A stretch of 64,000 nt of DNA from Geoanaerobacter sp964528055 (GTDB lineage Bacteria; Desulfobacterota; Desulfuromonadia; Geobacterales; DSM-12255), in contig CAZGQM010000007.1 of the NCBI GenBank assembly GCA_964528055.1, positions 124,001 through 188,000 of the forward strand, given 5' to 3'. Numbering within the stretch: the first letter of the stretch is position 1; each line of letters opens with the position of its first letter. This document shows positions 1 through 7,351 of the stretch, piece by piece. Made by a program: the position numbers and the translations under genes. The notes under the pieces are model-generated. The model searched no databases. It saw only the letters and a list, made by a program, of their open reading frames with translations, and had not been told where the DNA came from.

Positions 1-1
1 T

Positions 2-226
2 CTCAAGCAACACCGAAGGAAAGTCAAGCGTGATTTAGCTTTAATTCCTTATAGATCAGTATTCACGTTCCTCCTAGATGAGGTTCTCAATGCTCAGGCG
101 GTTATTGATGCCGAGCCCGATGAATTTAACAATGAGTACGGTGATGGGTGTAGATGTGCGGTGAATCAGGCACGTGGCGCCCTTCTGAAATTCATCGAGA
201 AATTCGATACGTCGGGGGGTGCGTAA
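2..226 (+). CDS. C-terminal end of an unknown protein (partial)
   Basis: An open frame runs in from the left edge (first full codon at position 2) and ends at TAA 224-226, giving the last 74 residues of a protein. The tail has a basic start and an acidic middle (DAEPDEFNNEYGDG), and ends KFDTSGGA. Its stop shares one base with the ATG of the primase-helicase gene (TAATG), so the two are probably translationally coupled. I do not recognise the family. The coupling suggests a role in replication or control of the mobile element. Confidence 0.6.
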   Translation, partial: LKQHRRKVKRDLALIPYRSVFTFLLDEVLNAQAVIDAEPDEFNNEYGDGCRCAVNQARGALLKFIEKFDTSGGA

Positions 227-2043
227 TGTCCGCACCTAATCAGGAAATCATAGACGCTCTTGATATAGTCCCTATCCTTAAAGAGCTATTCAGTGAAGTT
301 AAGCAAACACGCGGATGGTGGAAGGTTCTTTGCCCTTTCCATGATGACCATAAACCATCTATGGGCATAAATCAGGAAACTGGTGGGTATAACTGCCTTG
401 CTTGCGGGGCAAAAGGCAACTTTATTGATCTTTATAGCCATGTTAAAGGCATTAAGTATGCTGAAAGCATTGAGGAGCTTACAAAGCGAGGTGCAATAAC
501 ACCTAATTACGGGATTACAACGGCTGCATATGAATATTTCGCTGCTGACGGTACTTTTTTATATCAGAAAAGGCGAGTTGAACCGGGCAAGATAAGCAAG
601 AAAGATTTTCATACTATCCATTTCCCGAATGGGGATGATAACGATCATGTAATTGGCCGAGGTTGTGATGCTGTTTTATACAACTTGCCAGAAGTGATTA
701 GCGCCTTAACTGTAATAATCTGCGAGGGTGAACGTAAGGCAGATGTTGTCAAGGGCTTTGGGCTTGTGGGAACCACTTTTGACAGCGGGGCGAACTCTCA
801 AATATCGCAAGATATGATTGAAGTCCTATCTGGTAAAGATTTGATCATTCTGCCAGATAATGACGAGCCGGGGCGGAAGTACGGCAATAAAATCATTGAA
901 GCAATGAAGGGAATGGCAAAAAGCATTAAGGTTGTCACCCTCCCGGACTTACCTGCCAAAGGTGATATTGTTGATTGGGTTCAGGTTCCCGGTAATAATA
1001 AGGAACTTCTGCTTGAGCTGATAGATAAAGCGCCTTTTGTGGCTGGCAGTAAGCCGCTATCCGGTTTTGTTCTGACTCTTACCACACTATTCAGTCTTGT
1101 TATTCCCGAGCGAGAAAACATCATCAGTTCATGGCTCGCTGCTCAGAGCATATGTATGGTCTATGCGGCCCGTGGACTTGGTAAGACTTGGTTTTGCCTA
1201 GCTCTTGCCCTTGCGGTGGCCTTGGGTGAACCATTCTTTGGCTGGAAAGTTCCGAAAGCCCGGAGAGTGCTTTATATCGATGGAGAAATGCCCACCAAGA
1301 TGTACAGGGACAGGCTCTTAGCTCTGTGTAATGGAATAATACCGGACAACCTCGATATTTTACTATCAGAACCGCTTTGGCTGGAAGACAGCCCGTTGAA
1401 GATCAACGAGGCGCCAGACCAGCGGCGCATAGATAATATGCTCAACGAACTCGAAGCAGCTGGACGCAATCCCGAACTTATCATTTTCGACAACATGTCA
1501 AGCCTGACGTTTGGTATGGATGAAAACAGCAATACCGAAGTTGAACCACTTATCCGCTATCTAATCAGTCTGAGGCATAAAGGTTATGCCGTTTTGATTG
1601 TGCATCACGCTGGTAAGGACGGTAAACAACGGGGTGCGTCGAGGCGGGAGGACATTCTTGATACCAGTATTCAGTTAAAGCCTGTCAAGGGTGATGAACC
1701 GGCATTAGGGGCGAAGTTTGAAATTGAGTTTAGCAAGGTAAGGGGCGAAAGACCAAATCCCGACAAGTTGATAGTTGAGCTTATATCCGGCCAGCATGGC
1801 GGTCTTGAGTGGGCCACCGATAAATCAGAATCCGTGTCATCACAGAAAAAATTGCTAATGGTAATACGCGACCATAAGCCAAAAACTCAAAAAGAGATTG
1901 CAGGGATAATGGGGGTCAAAGAATCATATATCACAAGATTGGTGACTCAAGCAAACGACAGAGAGTTGATTGAAAAGGTCGCAGGCCAGTGGCAATTGAC
2001 TAAGCATGGTCGAGAAACCATTCCGGCAAAAATCGATTTCTGA
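226..2043 (+). CDS. Primase-helicase: CHC2 zinc finger, TOPRIM and RepA-like ATPase
   Basis: This 605-residue protein probably primes and unwinds DNA for the mobile element. A CHC2-type zinc finger lies near residues 31-68 (CPFH with C36 and H39, then C57 and C60). A TOPRIM domain follows, with the ICEGE glutamate at E168 and LPDND (D211, D213). A RecA/RepA-type ATPase comes next, with a Walker A ending GLGKTW (K320) and a Walker B in LIIFDN. The last 70 residues look like a winged helix (QKEIAGIMGVKESYITRLV). An upstream in-frame ATG at 154 exists, but ATG 226 overlaps the stop of the preceding gene, is preceded by a G-rich stretch, and fits the fold start better. A repeat-rich region directly downstream could be its origin. 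Similar architectures occur in phage satellites and integrative elements. Confidence 0.85.
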   Translation: MSAPNQEIIDALDIVPILKELFSEVKQTRGWWKVLCPFHDDHKPSMGINQETGGYNCLACGAKGNFIDLYSHVKGIKYAESIEELTKRGAITPNYGITTAAYEYFAADGTFLYQKRRVEPGKISKKDFHTIHFPNGDDNDHVIGRGCDAVLYNLPEVISALTVIICEGERKADVVKGFGLVGTTFDSGANSQISQDMIEVLSGKDLIILPDNDEPGRKYGNKIIEAMKGMAKSIKVVTLPDLPAKGDIVDWVQVPGNNKELLLELIDKAPFVAGSKPLSGFVLTLTTLFSLVIPERENIISSWLAAQSICMVYAARGLGKTWFCLALALAVALGEPFFGWKVPKARRVLYIDGEMPTKMYRDRLLALCNGIIPDNLDILLSEPLWLEDSPLKINEAPDQRRIDNMLNELEAAGRNPELIIFDNMSSLTFGMDENSNTEVEPLIRYLISLRHKGYAVLIVHHAGKDGKQRGASRREDILDTSIQLKPVKGDEPALGAKFEIEFSKVRGERPNPDKLIVELISGQHGGLEWATDKSESVSSQKKLLMVIRDHKPKTQKEIAGIMGVKESYITRLVTQANDRELIEKVAGQWQLTKHGRETIPAKIDF

Positions 2044-2172
2044 AGGTTAATTTAGGGGTTAATTTCAGGCGAAAGTTAATAGGTTAATTAAAGGGTTAAG
2101 TGAAAACTGGAAAGATTAATAATAATAGCTGGTTACCAGAAGTTAATAGGTTAATTAAGGGGTTAATTTCGG
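2042..2172 (+). repeat. Iteron-like GGTTAAT repeats, candidate origin
   Basis: Directly after the primase-helicase stop, the motif GGTTAAT recurs many times. A 26-nt unit occurs at 2074-2099 and 2141-2166 with one mismatch, starting 67 nt apart. A shorter unit, GGGGTTAATTTC, occurs at 2055-2066 and 2159-2170. Evenly spaced direct repeats beside a replication gene are the usual look of iterons bound by an initiator. Origin function is inference; the repeats themselves are plain in the sequence. Confidence 0.6.
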
Positions 2173-2175
2173 AAT

Positions 2176-2216
2176 AATTAACCCCTGAGAGGTATTAGAC
2201 TCTCTGGGGGTTAATT
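2176..2216. other. Long hairpin beside the iteron-like repeats
   Basis: AATTAACCCC at 2176-2185 pairs with GGGGTTAATT at 2207-2216, and GAGAG at 2187-2191 pairs with CTCTC at 2200-2204, leaving an 8-nt loop. The arms contain the same GGTTAAT core as the repeats upstream, in inverted orientation. No T-run follows, so it is unlikely to be a simple terminator. It may be part of a replication origin or an operator. Confidence 0.45.
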
Positions 2217-2254
2217 CCCTAAACCGGAGATTGTTAATCATAGATGTTTTTACA

Positions 2255-2285
2255 GGAGGCTTTGTTATTTGAGGGCCTCCATTTT
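2255..2285 (+). terminator. Possible weak terminator or attenuator hairpin
   Basis: GGAGGC at 2255-2260 pairs with GCCTCC at 2275-2280 and is followed by ATTTTC. It separates the origin-like region from the next small operon. The stem is short and the loop long, so this is tentative. Confidence 0.3.
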
Positions 2286-2338
2286 CACAACCAAAAGCAA
2301 CATTAACAAAAACCAACAAAGGAGGATAAGTATCCTAA

Positions 2339-2626
2339 ATGTCGAACGAAATTGAAGTACCCCCCTATCACCCTCGCCCCCCTGGCCCTTTGGTGAAAAT
2401 ATCGGGGATACGGAAGGAACTCGCCGCCCTTTACAGGGATGCCCGCCTGAACAAGGTCAATACTGACAAAGCGGCAAAGCTGACCTACATACTGGCTACG
2501 CTTGCGCGGATTATTCAGGGGGATGAACTGGAAAGGAGACTCGAACAACTGGAATCAGAGGTTCACAACGCAGGAGGGGGGAGGATTATTCTGTATGACG
2601 TTCATTCCGAGGTTATTGAAGATTGA
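2339..2626 (+). CDS. Small protein of unknown function, first gene of a coupled trio
   Basis: The 95-residue product starts with a Pro-rich stretch (PPYHPRPPGP). A helical segment follows (IRKELAALYRDARLNKVNT) and then a charged helix (ELERRLEQLESEV). A strong GGAGG lies about 13 nt upstream of the ATG in a leader containing ACCAACAAAGGAG, which recurs before the third gene of the trio. The next gene starts 32 nt before this one stops, so translation is probably coupled. The layout (short, no membrane segment, followed by a second tiny gene) is seen in replication or packaging accessory genes of satellites, but I do not recognise the family. Confidence 0.6.
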   Translation: MSNEIEVPPYHPRPPGPLVKISGIRKELAALYRDARLNKVNTDKAAKLTYILATLARIIQGDELERRLEQLESEVHNAGGGRIILYDVHSEVIED

Positions 2627-2777
2627 GCAAAAGCGGGACGAGAGCCGATTCGGGGCTAACGTGAGCTTCCGGCTCCCAAACCGAATTGACGACATTGACG
2701 AATGGGCAGCATGGGCGCAGGGAGTCCAGGCCAAGCGACTTAAACAACAAGAAGCAACCACCAACAAAGGAGCATGA
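2595..2777 (+). CDS. Small protein of unknown function, coupled to its neighbours
   Basis: I place the start at ATG 2595 (MTFIPRLLKIEQK), giving 60 residues. It is preceded by a purine-rich GGGGGGAGGATT ribosome site; an earlier in-frame ATG at 2502 would overlap the previous gene by 125 nt. The protein is basic at both ends with an acidic centre (RIDDIDEWAAW). Its TGA overlaps the ATG of the following gene (ATGA at 2774-2777). Function unknown. Confidence 0.5.
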   Translation: MTFIPRLLKIEQKRDESRFGANVSFRLPNRIDDIDEWAAWAQGVQAKRLKQQEATTNKGA

Positions 2778-3520
2778 AAATGGGAAATCCAAGATTTGAG
2801 GCAATGACAGCAGCAGAACTGGCCGGGAACTTTAATGAGCTTGAGAATCCGACCCCGCCAAAACCTATCATCTTTCAGGAGTGGCTGACTATTGAGTCAA
2901 TGCGTAACGAGTCCGACGATTTGGTCAAACGGGTCAGAGACGCTATCAGTGCAGCAGATGCAAAGATTGCCGCCATTGATAAGAACCTTCGCGGCGACAT
3001 TATAGCGGAGAGAGCCGCCGTGATCCGTAAGGATGTTGAGCAGAGCATCGAGGAACTTGTCCAGCGGATTTACAAAATCTCAGCTGATCTTGACGAGCAG
3101 ACAATTTTCTACTCTCACCGCGCTTGCGCCATGAGAGCCAGCCACCACACTAACGAGGCAACCGCCGCCGCTATGCACCTGAGCTTTTTGAATCGGTTTT
3201 CAAAGCTTAGCACAAACAGCTTGAAAATGTTTGCCGAGCTTGCCAGTGCAACCGCGAATCTGGCCTTGACTGACAACATCTATCAGGAGCTTGAGAGCCG
3301 GGAGGACTTGAACGACCTTGACGGACGCAAGCCTAACCGTGGAACCCGCGACGAGATACACAAGCTCCTTGCCTCTGTTCCGTCGAAGTCAAAAGACACC
3401 CTTGACCACATTTACGCTGCTTCGGTCAATATCAGCGAAGTCAAGGCCATGAGTTCCAAGAGCTACAGGGCAATCAACGCCATAACGAATGGCCTAATGC
3501 GTCAAGCCGTCGGAGCCTAA
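2774..3520 (+). CDS. Helical protein of unknown function
   Basis: This 248-residue protein is predicted by eye to be almost wholly helical, with long heptad-like stretches around residues 45-110 and 130-190 and no Cys-metal motif or membrane segment. It starts by ATGA overlap with the preceding small gene; AAAGGAGC precedes it. It ends the three-gene unit, and a strong terminator follows at 3555. I do not recognise the family. A coiled-coil structural or DNA-associated role in the mobile element is possible but unproven. Confidence 0.6.
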   Translation: MKMGNPRFEAMTAAELAGNFNELENPTPPKPIIFQEWLTIESMRNESDDLVKRVRDAISAADAKIAAIDKNLRGDIIAERAAVIRKDVEQSIEELVQRIYKISADLDEQTIFYSHRACAMRASHHTNEATAAAMHLSFLNRFSKLSTNSLKMFAELASATANLALTDNIYQELESREDLNDLDGRKPNRGTRDEIHKLLASVPSKSKDTLDHIYAASVNISEVKAMSSKSYRAINAITNGLMRQAVGA

Positions 3521-3554
3521 CAGAAAATCGGCAGGGGATAGGCCTCTGCTGACC

Positions 3555-3604
3555 AGCCGGGAGGCCGGTTATACTTCGCTTCGCTGACCTCCCGGCTTTC
3601 TTTC
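3555..3604 (+). terminator. Rho-independent terminator
   Basis: AGCCGGGAGG at 3555-3564 pairs perfectly with CCTCCCGGCT at 3588-3597 and is followed by TTCTTTC. It ends the three-gene unit that stops at 3520. Confidence 0.65.
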
Positions 3605-3806
3605 AATCAGAAAACCGCCGCACATTGGGTGCAAGCGGCTCGCCGGGGGCCGGTTCGTGTAAAAGCCGCAACCCCCGGCATTAAAACAGGCCTACAGGCA
3701 GGGAAGCCTGGCCCTACTATGTACCTTAACTATGAACCCTGTTAAATCGCAAGCCTGCAAGCTAGTTTTATGTGCCATTTACGTTCTGAGAGGCTAAACT
3801 TTAGTT
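3605..3806. other. Gene-free stretch with a second GC hairpin
   Basis: No gene is visible. GCCGGGGG at 3642-3649 pairs with CCCCCGGC at 3672-3679, without a following T-run. A smaller CAGGC...GCCTG pair follows near 3687-3709. The hairpins may be regulatory or remnants. Confidence 0.35.
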
Positions 3807-4154
3807 ATGAAACTTCAAGAAGCAATTAAACAGAATATCCCTCTCGTCGTTGAGCATCCAATCGGCGGCACCCGATACATAGCGGAACTGTTCATCGTAA
3901 AAGCCGGTGTGTGCTTTCTGGATGTTGGCTGGTGGGGGGACTGCTCAAGCCACCCTGTTCATTTGGTTACAGGCCCCGTGACCGGTGATGGCCCTTGGCG
4001 CGTTGGCAACTCCATTATCAGAGAGCTTGAGCCGAGTGACAGCGTGAATCATGACAAGCGAAAGTGGGACGCCTACCGCCGAACCGAAGAGGGTGCAGGA
4101 GCTACCAGAGAACGAGCCAAAGAATATATTACGCAATGTTATGGGTGGCCGTAA
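3807..4154 (+). CDS. Small protein of unknown function
   Basis: This 115-residue protein is mixed alpha/beta by eye: an N-terminal helix (KLQEAIKQNI), then strands with aromatic residues (VGWWGD), and a basic helical tail ending YGWP. No catalytic motif stands out. There is no good Shine-Dalgarno sequence close to the ATG (AACTTTAGTT precedes it), so the start is uncertain. It lies among other small genes of the element; function unknown. Confidence 0.5.
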   Translation: MKLQEAIKQNIPLVVEHPIGGTRYIAELFIVKAGVCFLDVGWWGDCSSHPVHLVTGPVTGDGPWRVGNSIIRELEPSDSVNHDKRKWDAYRRTEEGAGATRERAKEYITQCYGWP

Positions 4155-4257
4155 TTTATTCTGATTTTTCCTGTGGACCAGCTCTCAGTATGGATTGATA
4201 CTATTTCTCAACCTTCGTTCGCTACTTTTACATGCCCTCTGAGAAAGGGGAAGCGCT

Positions 4258-4566
4258 GTGATAAGGCCTCAAGGAACCCGCTGTCATGAGCTTGCTTATA
4301 AGGCCCAACAGAAAAACCCCGACTGGCTTCTGGTTCATGGTGAATTAAAGCATGTAGGCCATTTACCTTACTCATGGCTTGAACTTCCGAGTAAGGGCTT
4401 ACTGTATGACGTTGAGCTTGATAAGCATTTCTCACGACATGAATATTACTGTATCACCGGGGCATGGGGAAGAAAGAAGTACAGCAGAAGCCAAGCAACA
4501 AAGAACAAATCATTGACCGGGCATTTCGGCCCGTGGCCGTGTATCGAGCTGCACCAGAACTATTAG
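4258..4566 (+). CDS. Small protein of unknown function (GTG start)
   Basis: This 102-residue frame starts at GTG, preceded by AAAGGGGAAG. The protein is rich in aromatic and His residues (KNPDWLLVHGELKHVGHLPYSW, then HEYYCITGAWG) and ends just before the ribosome site of the next gene, 15 nt away. Its codon pattern and spacing support a real gene. I do not recognise the family for certain; proteins of this size and make-up are common in prophages. Confidence 0.5.
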   Translation: MIRPQGTRCHELAYKAQQKNPDWLLVHGELKHVGHLPYSWLELPSKGLLYDVELDKHFSRHEYYCITGAWGRKKYSRSQATKNKSLTGHFGPWPCIELHQNY

Positions 4567-4581
4567 AAAGGAGTCTCAACC

Positions 4582-5013
4582 ATGGAAACAGTCAAAACCG
4601 TTGGCCCCGTTGCTCAAGCAGTCAACCTATTCACCCTTAACAAGGCCTTACCCGAAGGTGAGCGTAAGAACCGCCAAGAGATGTTAGCTGCCTGTGTAAC
4701 AGCAGGTATCAACAAGGCCACCGCTCAAACGCAATACGGCAAGTTTCACAAAGGCGAAGCGAAAGAGAGAACCACCGGAGCCATTGCCGGGGTCAAGATT
4801 ATCATTGCAGCCAACTACGGCCAGAAGGAACGGAAAGACATTCTTGATCTTTGCGAGGCTAGCGGGTTCAATCGGTCAACAGCGGCCACGCAATACGGAG
4901 CCTACCACCGGAACGAATCCAGCAAGAAGATTTCCGCCGCAGTAGAGCCTAAAATCGACGATAAGGCAGAGGACAAGCCCGCGCCGAAGGGTAAGGGCAA
5001 GGCCAAAGCATGA
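4582..5013 (+). CDS. Tandem-repeat small protein upstream of recombinase
   Basis: The 143-residue product contains two copies of a roughly 31-residue unit, about 27-58 and 83-112. Each has ERK near the start, a helix, a short turn (GINKATAQTQYG versus GFNRSTAATQYG) and then K/Y-x-H. The helix-turn-helix-like pattern suggests paired nucleic-acid-binding modules. The tail is Lys/Ala/Pro-rich (KGKGKAKA), as in DNA-binding proteins. GAAAGGAG precedes the ATG. Its stop overlaps the recombinase start (ATGA), so the two may be co-expressed and may work together. The DNA-binding role is inference. Confidence 0.6.
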   Translation: METVKTVGPVAQAVNLFTLNKALPEGERKNRQEMLAACVTAGINKATAQTQYGKFHKGEAKERTTGAIAGVKIIIAANYGQKERKDILDLCEASGFNRSTAATQYGAYHRNESSKKISAAVEPKIDDKAEDKPAPKGKGKAKA

Positions 5014-5695
5014 AAGCCGGGAAATACGTTTCATATTGTCGAGTATCGACAGCAAAGCAGGGGCTATCAGGTTTGGGCCTTGAGGCTCAGAGGGAAGCAA
5101 TCCGGCAATACTTGAACGGTGGCACATGGGAATTGATAGCCGAGTTCACCGAGATTGAATCCGGTAAGGTGAATGACCGGCCCGAATTATCCGCCGCCCT
5201 GCATTATGCGAAGCTGACCGGGGCTGTCCTCATTGTCGCAAAGCTCGACCGACTGAGCCGTGATCTAAATTTCATTACCAATCTGCAAAAGGCCGGGGTC
5301 GAGTTTATTGTCTGTGACTTCCCTTCTGCAAACGCTTTCACGCTTCAAGTTTTCGGCGCTCTCGCTGAATACGAAAGACCCTGATTTCCCAGCGTACCAA
5401 AGCCGCTTTATCAGCTCTCAAGGCTAAAGGGGTGAGCTTAGGTATGCCGGGGAACTTGAAACCGGAGGAAGCAGGCCGGGGGAGAGCTAAGGGCCGGGAA
5501 TCTCGCACCCGTAAAGCGGATAGATTCGCCCTTGAACTGATACCAACTATCAGGGATTGCCTGAATAATGGAATGTCTCTGAACAAGACAGCCGGACACC
5601 TTAACGAAAAGCATATTCTGACAGCAACCGGGAGGGCCGGACGCTGGACAGCTTGCGCGGTCAGAAACATACTCGGCAGAATAGAAAGGAGTTAA
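5010..5695 (+). pseudogene. Serine recombinase/resolvase broken by a frameshift
   Basis: The N-terminal frame (5010-5384) carries a serine resolvase domain: YCRVSTAKQGLSG with the likely nucleophile S13, and AKLDRLSRD. It then reads LAEYERP and stops. The expected continuation (LISQRTKAALSALKAKGVSLG) is found in another frame from about 5381 and runs to 5695 through a C-terminal helix-turn-helix region (MSLNKTAGHLNEK). At the junction two bases stand where a full codon is expected (ERDLISQRT in intact relatives), so one base is missing. A full protein would be about 229 residues. It may be dead, a sequencing error, or a shifted product; no slippery heptamer is seen. Confidence 0.75.
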
Positions 5696-5697
5696 TT

Positions 5698-6000
5698 GTG
5701 TGGATTTTCGCAAATAGCGGATTTGTCAGTATTGTAGAGAAGCCGAAAGGGTCTTTCATGGCAAGAGCCAGAGACAAAAAGCACCTTGAAACCCTGTTTC
5801 CCGGCCAGAAGATCATAGAAACCCGTCAAGCTGATTATCGGTTCCGGTGCATCATTGACCAGGAGCAGCTAACCGACTTCATGATTGAGCAATCAAAGGC
5901 CGTGACCTATGATAATTTCAAGAACTCAATCCGAGATAATGCCTATCATGACGCTTGCTCAAAGGTTTGGGGCGTGATGTACGGGTATCAGGAGCATTAA
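5698..6000 (+). CDS. Small conserved-type protein of mobile elements
   Basis: I start this gene at GTG 5698 because AAAGGAG sits 6 nt upstream; a longer frame from 5653 would overlap the recombinase. The 100-residue product begins WIFANSGFVSIVEKP. It has a central RARDKKHLETLFPG and an ending with DNFKNSIRDNAYHDACSKVW. This pattern (NSGFVS near the N-terminus, YxNFKN and YHD near the end) recalls a family of uncharacterised small proteins in plasmids and islands. No enzymatic motif is seen. Confidence 0.6.
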   Translation: MWIFANSGFVSIVEKPKGSFMARARDKKHLETLFPGQKIIETRQADYRFRCIIDQEQLTDFMIEQSKAVTYDNFKNSIRDNAYHDACSKVWGVMYGYQEH

Positions 6001-6211
6001 CTCAAGCAGAACTGCAAACAACATGGAATGTTACAGGTTTCATGTTAGGGGTAGACACACAATTAATTACATGGTAAGAACCATATCCTATAAAAGCACA
6101 TTCTAATTAAAATATTCAATAGTATGATTCACCTAATAAACTCCCCTCTCAACTCACCAATTTTGCAAAAATACATATTAATTTAAACAAATCAAAATAT
6201 TTGCACAATAA
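6001..6211. other. AT-rich intergenic stretch before the radical SAM gene
   Basis: This 211-bp stretch is strongly AT-rich compared with the genes to the left. No gene or clear hairpin is visible. It probably contains the promoter of the radical SAM gene; a TGGAG ribosome site precedes that gene. Confidence 0.35.
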
Positions 6212-7237
6212 ATGGAGACTAATATGTATTTTAGTTGCGAATGGATTGAATATAAAATGGTTTTAGACGTTGGTAAACTTTCATTTTGCTGTAAAGCATA
6301 TGGTGAAAATAATGGATTTATTAGGATATGTGACTTTGAAGGCGGTGAAATACCAATTGATACAATTTTGAATAGAAGACGCGAATTAAGAGAACAGAAT
6401 AATTCTGGATCAGATAATTATCCCTGTAAAGGATGCCCTCTGCTAATTGAGAGTGATTGGCCCGCACTTCAAAATAATGCTTACTTTGATCAGCTTACCA
6501 TCTGTCACTCAAATGCATGTAATATTGAGTGTACCTACTGTTATTCTGTTATCCACAAAGAATGGGCTAAATCACTAAAATCTTATAAACTCAAACCAGT
6601 ACTTCAAGATGTTCTTGATAAAGGTTACTTTATAGAAGGTGGACGAGTACAATGGGCATGTGGAGAACCTACCATTTTCCCCGGTTTTGATGATTTGTTT
6701 GGAAAATTTCTGATGATGGGAGCAGCACAAACTGTATTCTCAAATTCAGTCAGATTTTCAAAACCGCTTGAAGAGGCACTAAAGCAACGAAAGGCGTCAC
6801 TTGTAACAAGCCTAGATTGTGGCACACAAGAAACTTATTATAAAATAAAAGGTAAAGATTATTTCCATCAGGTATTGGACAATATTCAAACTTATTCAAA
6901 TACTGGTGGAGCTGTTGTAGTTCAATATATAATAAATAATCAGACGTCAGGGAAATCAGACATAACTCAGTTTATTAAGCTGTGCAAAGAATTAAAGATC
7001 AGACAAACTTCTATTACATGCGATGTAAATGCACGAATTGCAGACAATATTACTGATGAATCGTTAAAGTCAGCTGCATTATTGGCAATTGAATTAGAAA
7101 GAAGTGGAATAGATTTTGAGGTGAGGTATGATGACTTTACTGAGAAGTATTCTGGCAAATTAAAAGCGTTTATTAAAGACAATAGGTCGTTTCGCAATAT
7201 TTTGAGGTCTAATTTACGTAAATTTCTGCCGACATAA
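6212..7237 (+). CDS. Radical SAM protein with an N-terminal Cys-rich (SPASM-like) region
   Basis: The 341-residue protein has the radical SAM cluster motif CNIECTYC (C103, C107, C110), which binds a 4Fe-4S cluster that cleaves S-adenosylmethionine. A second Cys group precedes it (C26, C27, C40, C72 and C75 in CKGCPLL), so an auxiliary cluster at the N-terminus is likely; SPASM-type auxiliary sites are usually C-terminal. WACGEPT matches the GGE-like strand of the barrel. The gene is much richer in A and T than its neighbours, has no partner methyltransferase or peptide precursor nearby, and sits between small element genes and the integrase. It looks like a separately acquired cargo gene. Substrate unknown; similar proteins occur in surface-polysaccharide clusters. 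Confidence 0.8.
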   Translation: METNMYFSCEWIEYKMVLDVGKLSFCCKAYGENNGFIRICDFEGGEIPIDTILNRRRELREQNNSGSDNYPCKGCPLLIESDWPALQNNAYFDQLTICHSNACNIECTYCYSVIHKEWAKSLKSYKLKPVLQDVLDKGYFIEGGRVQWACGEPTIFPGFDDLFGKFLMMGAAQTVFSNSVRFSKPLEEALKQRKASLVTSLDCGTQETYYKIKGKDYFHQVLDNIQTYSNTGGAVVVQYIINNQTSGKSDITQFIKLCKELKIRQTSITCDVNARIADNITDESLKSAALLAIELERSGIDFEVRYDDFTEKYSGKLKAFIKDNRSFRNILRSNLRKFLPT

Positions 7238-7351
7238 GCTCTATATCAGGAGAAAGAGTTTGACCGCTACATGTAAGTAGCTGCACGATAGAGTTTCATG
7301 GAAAGGTGTTGAAAACAATATCCACTTTTTGTGCTGCCGACCTGCAGGGAA

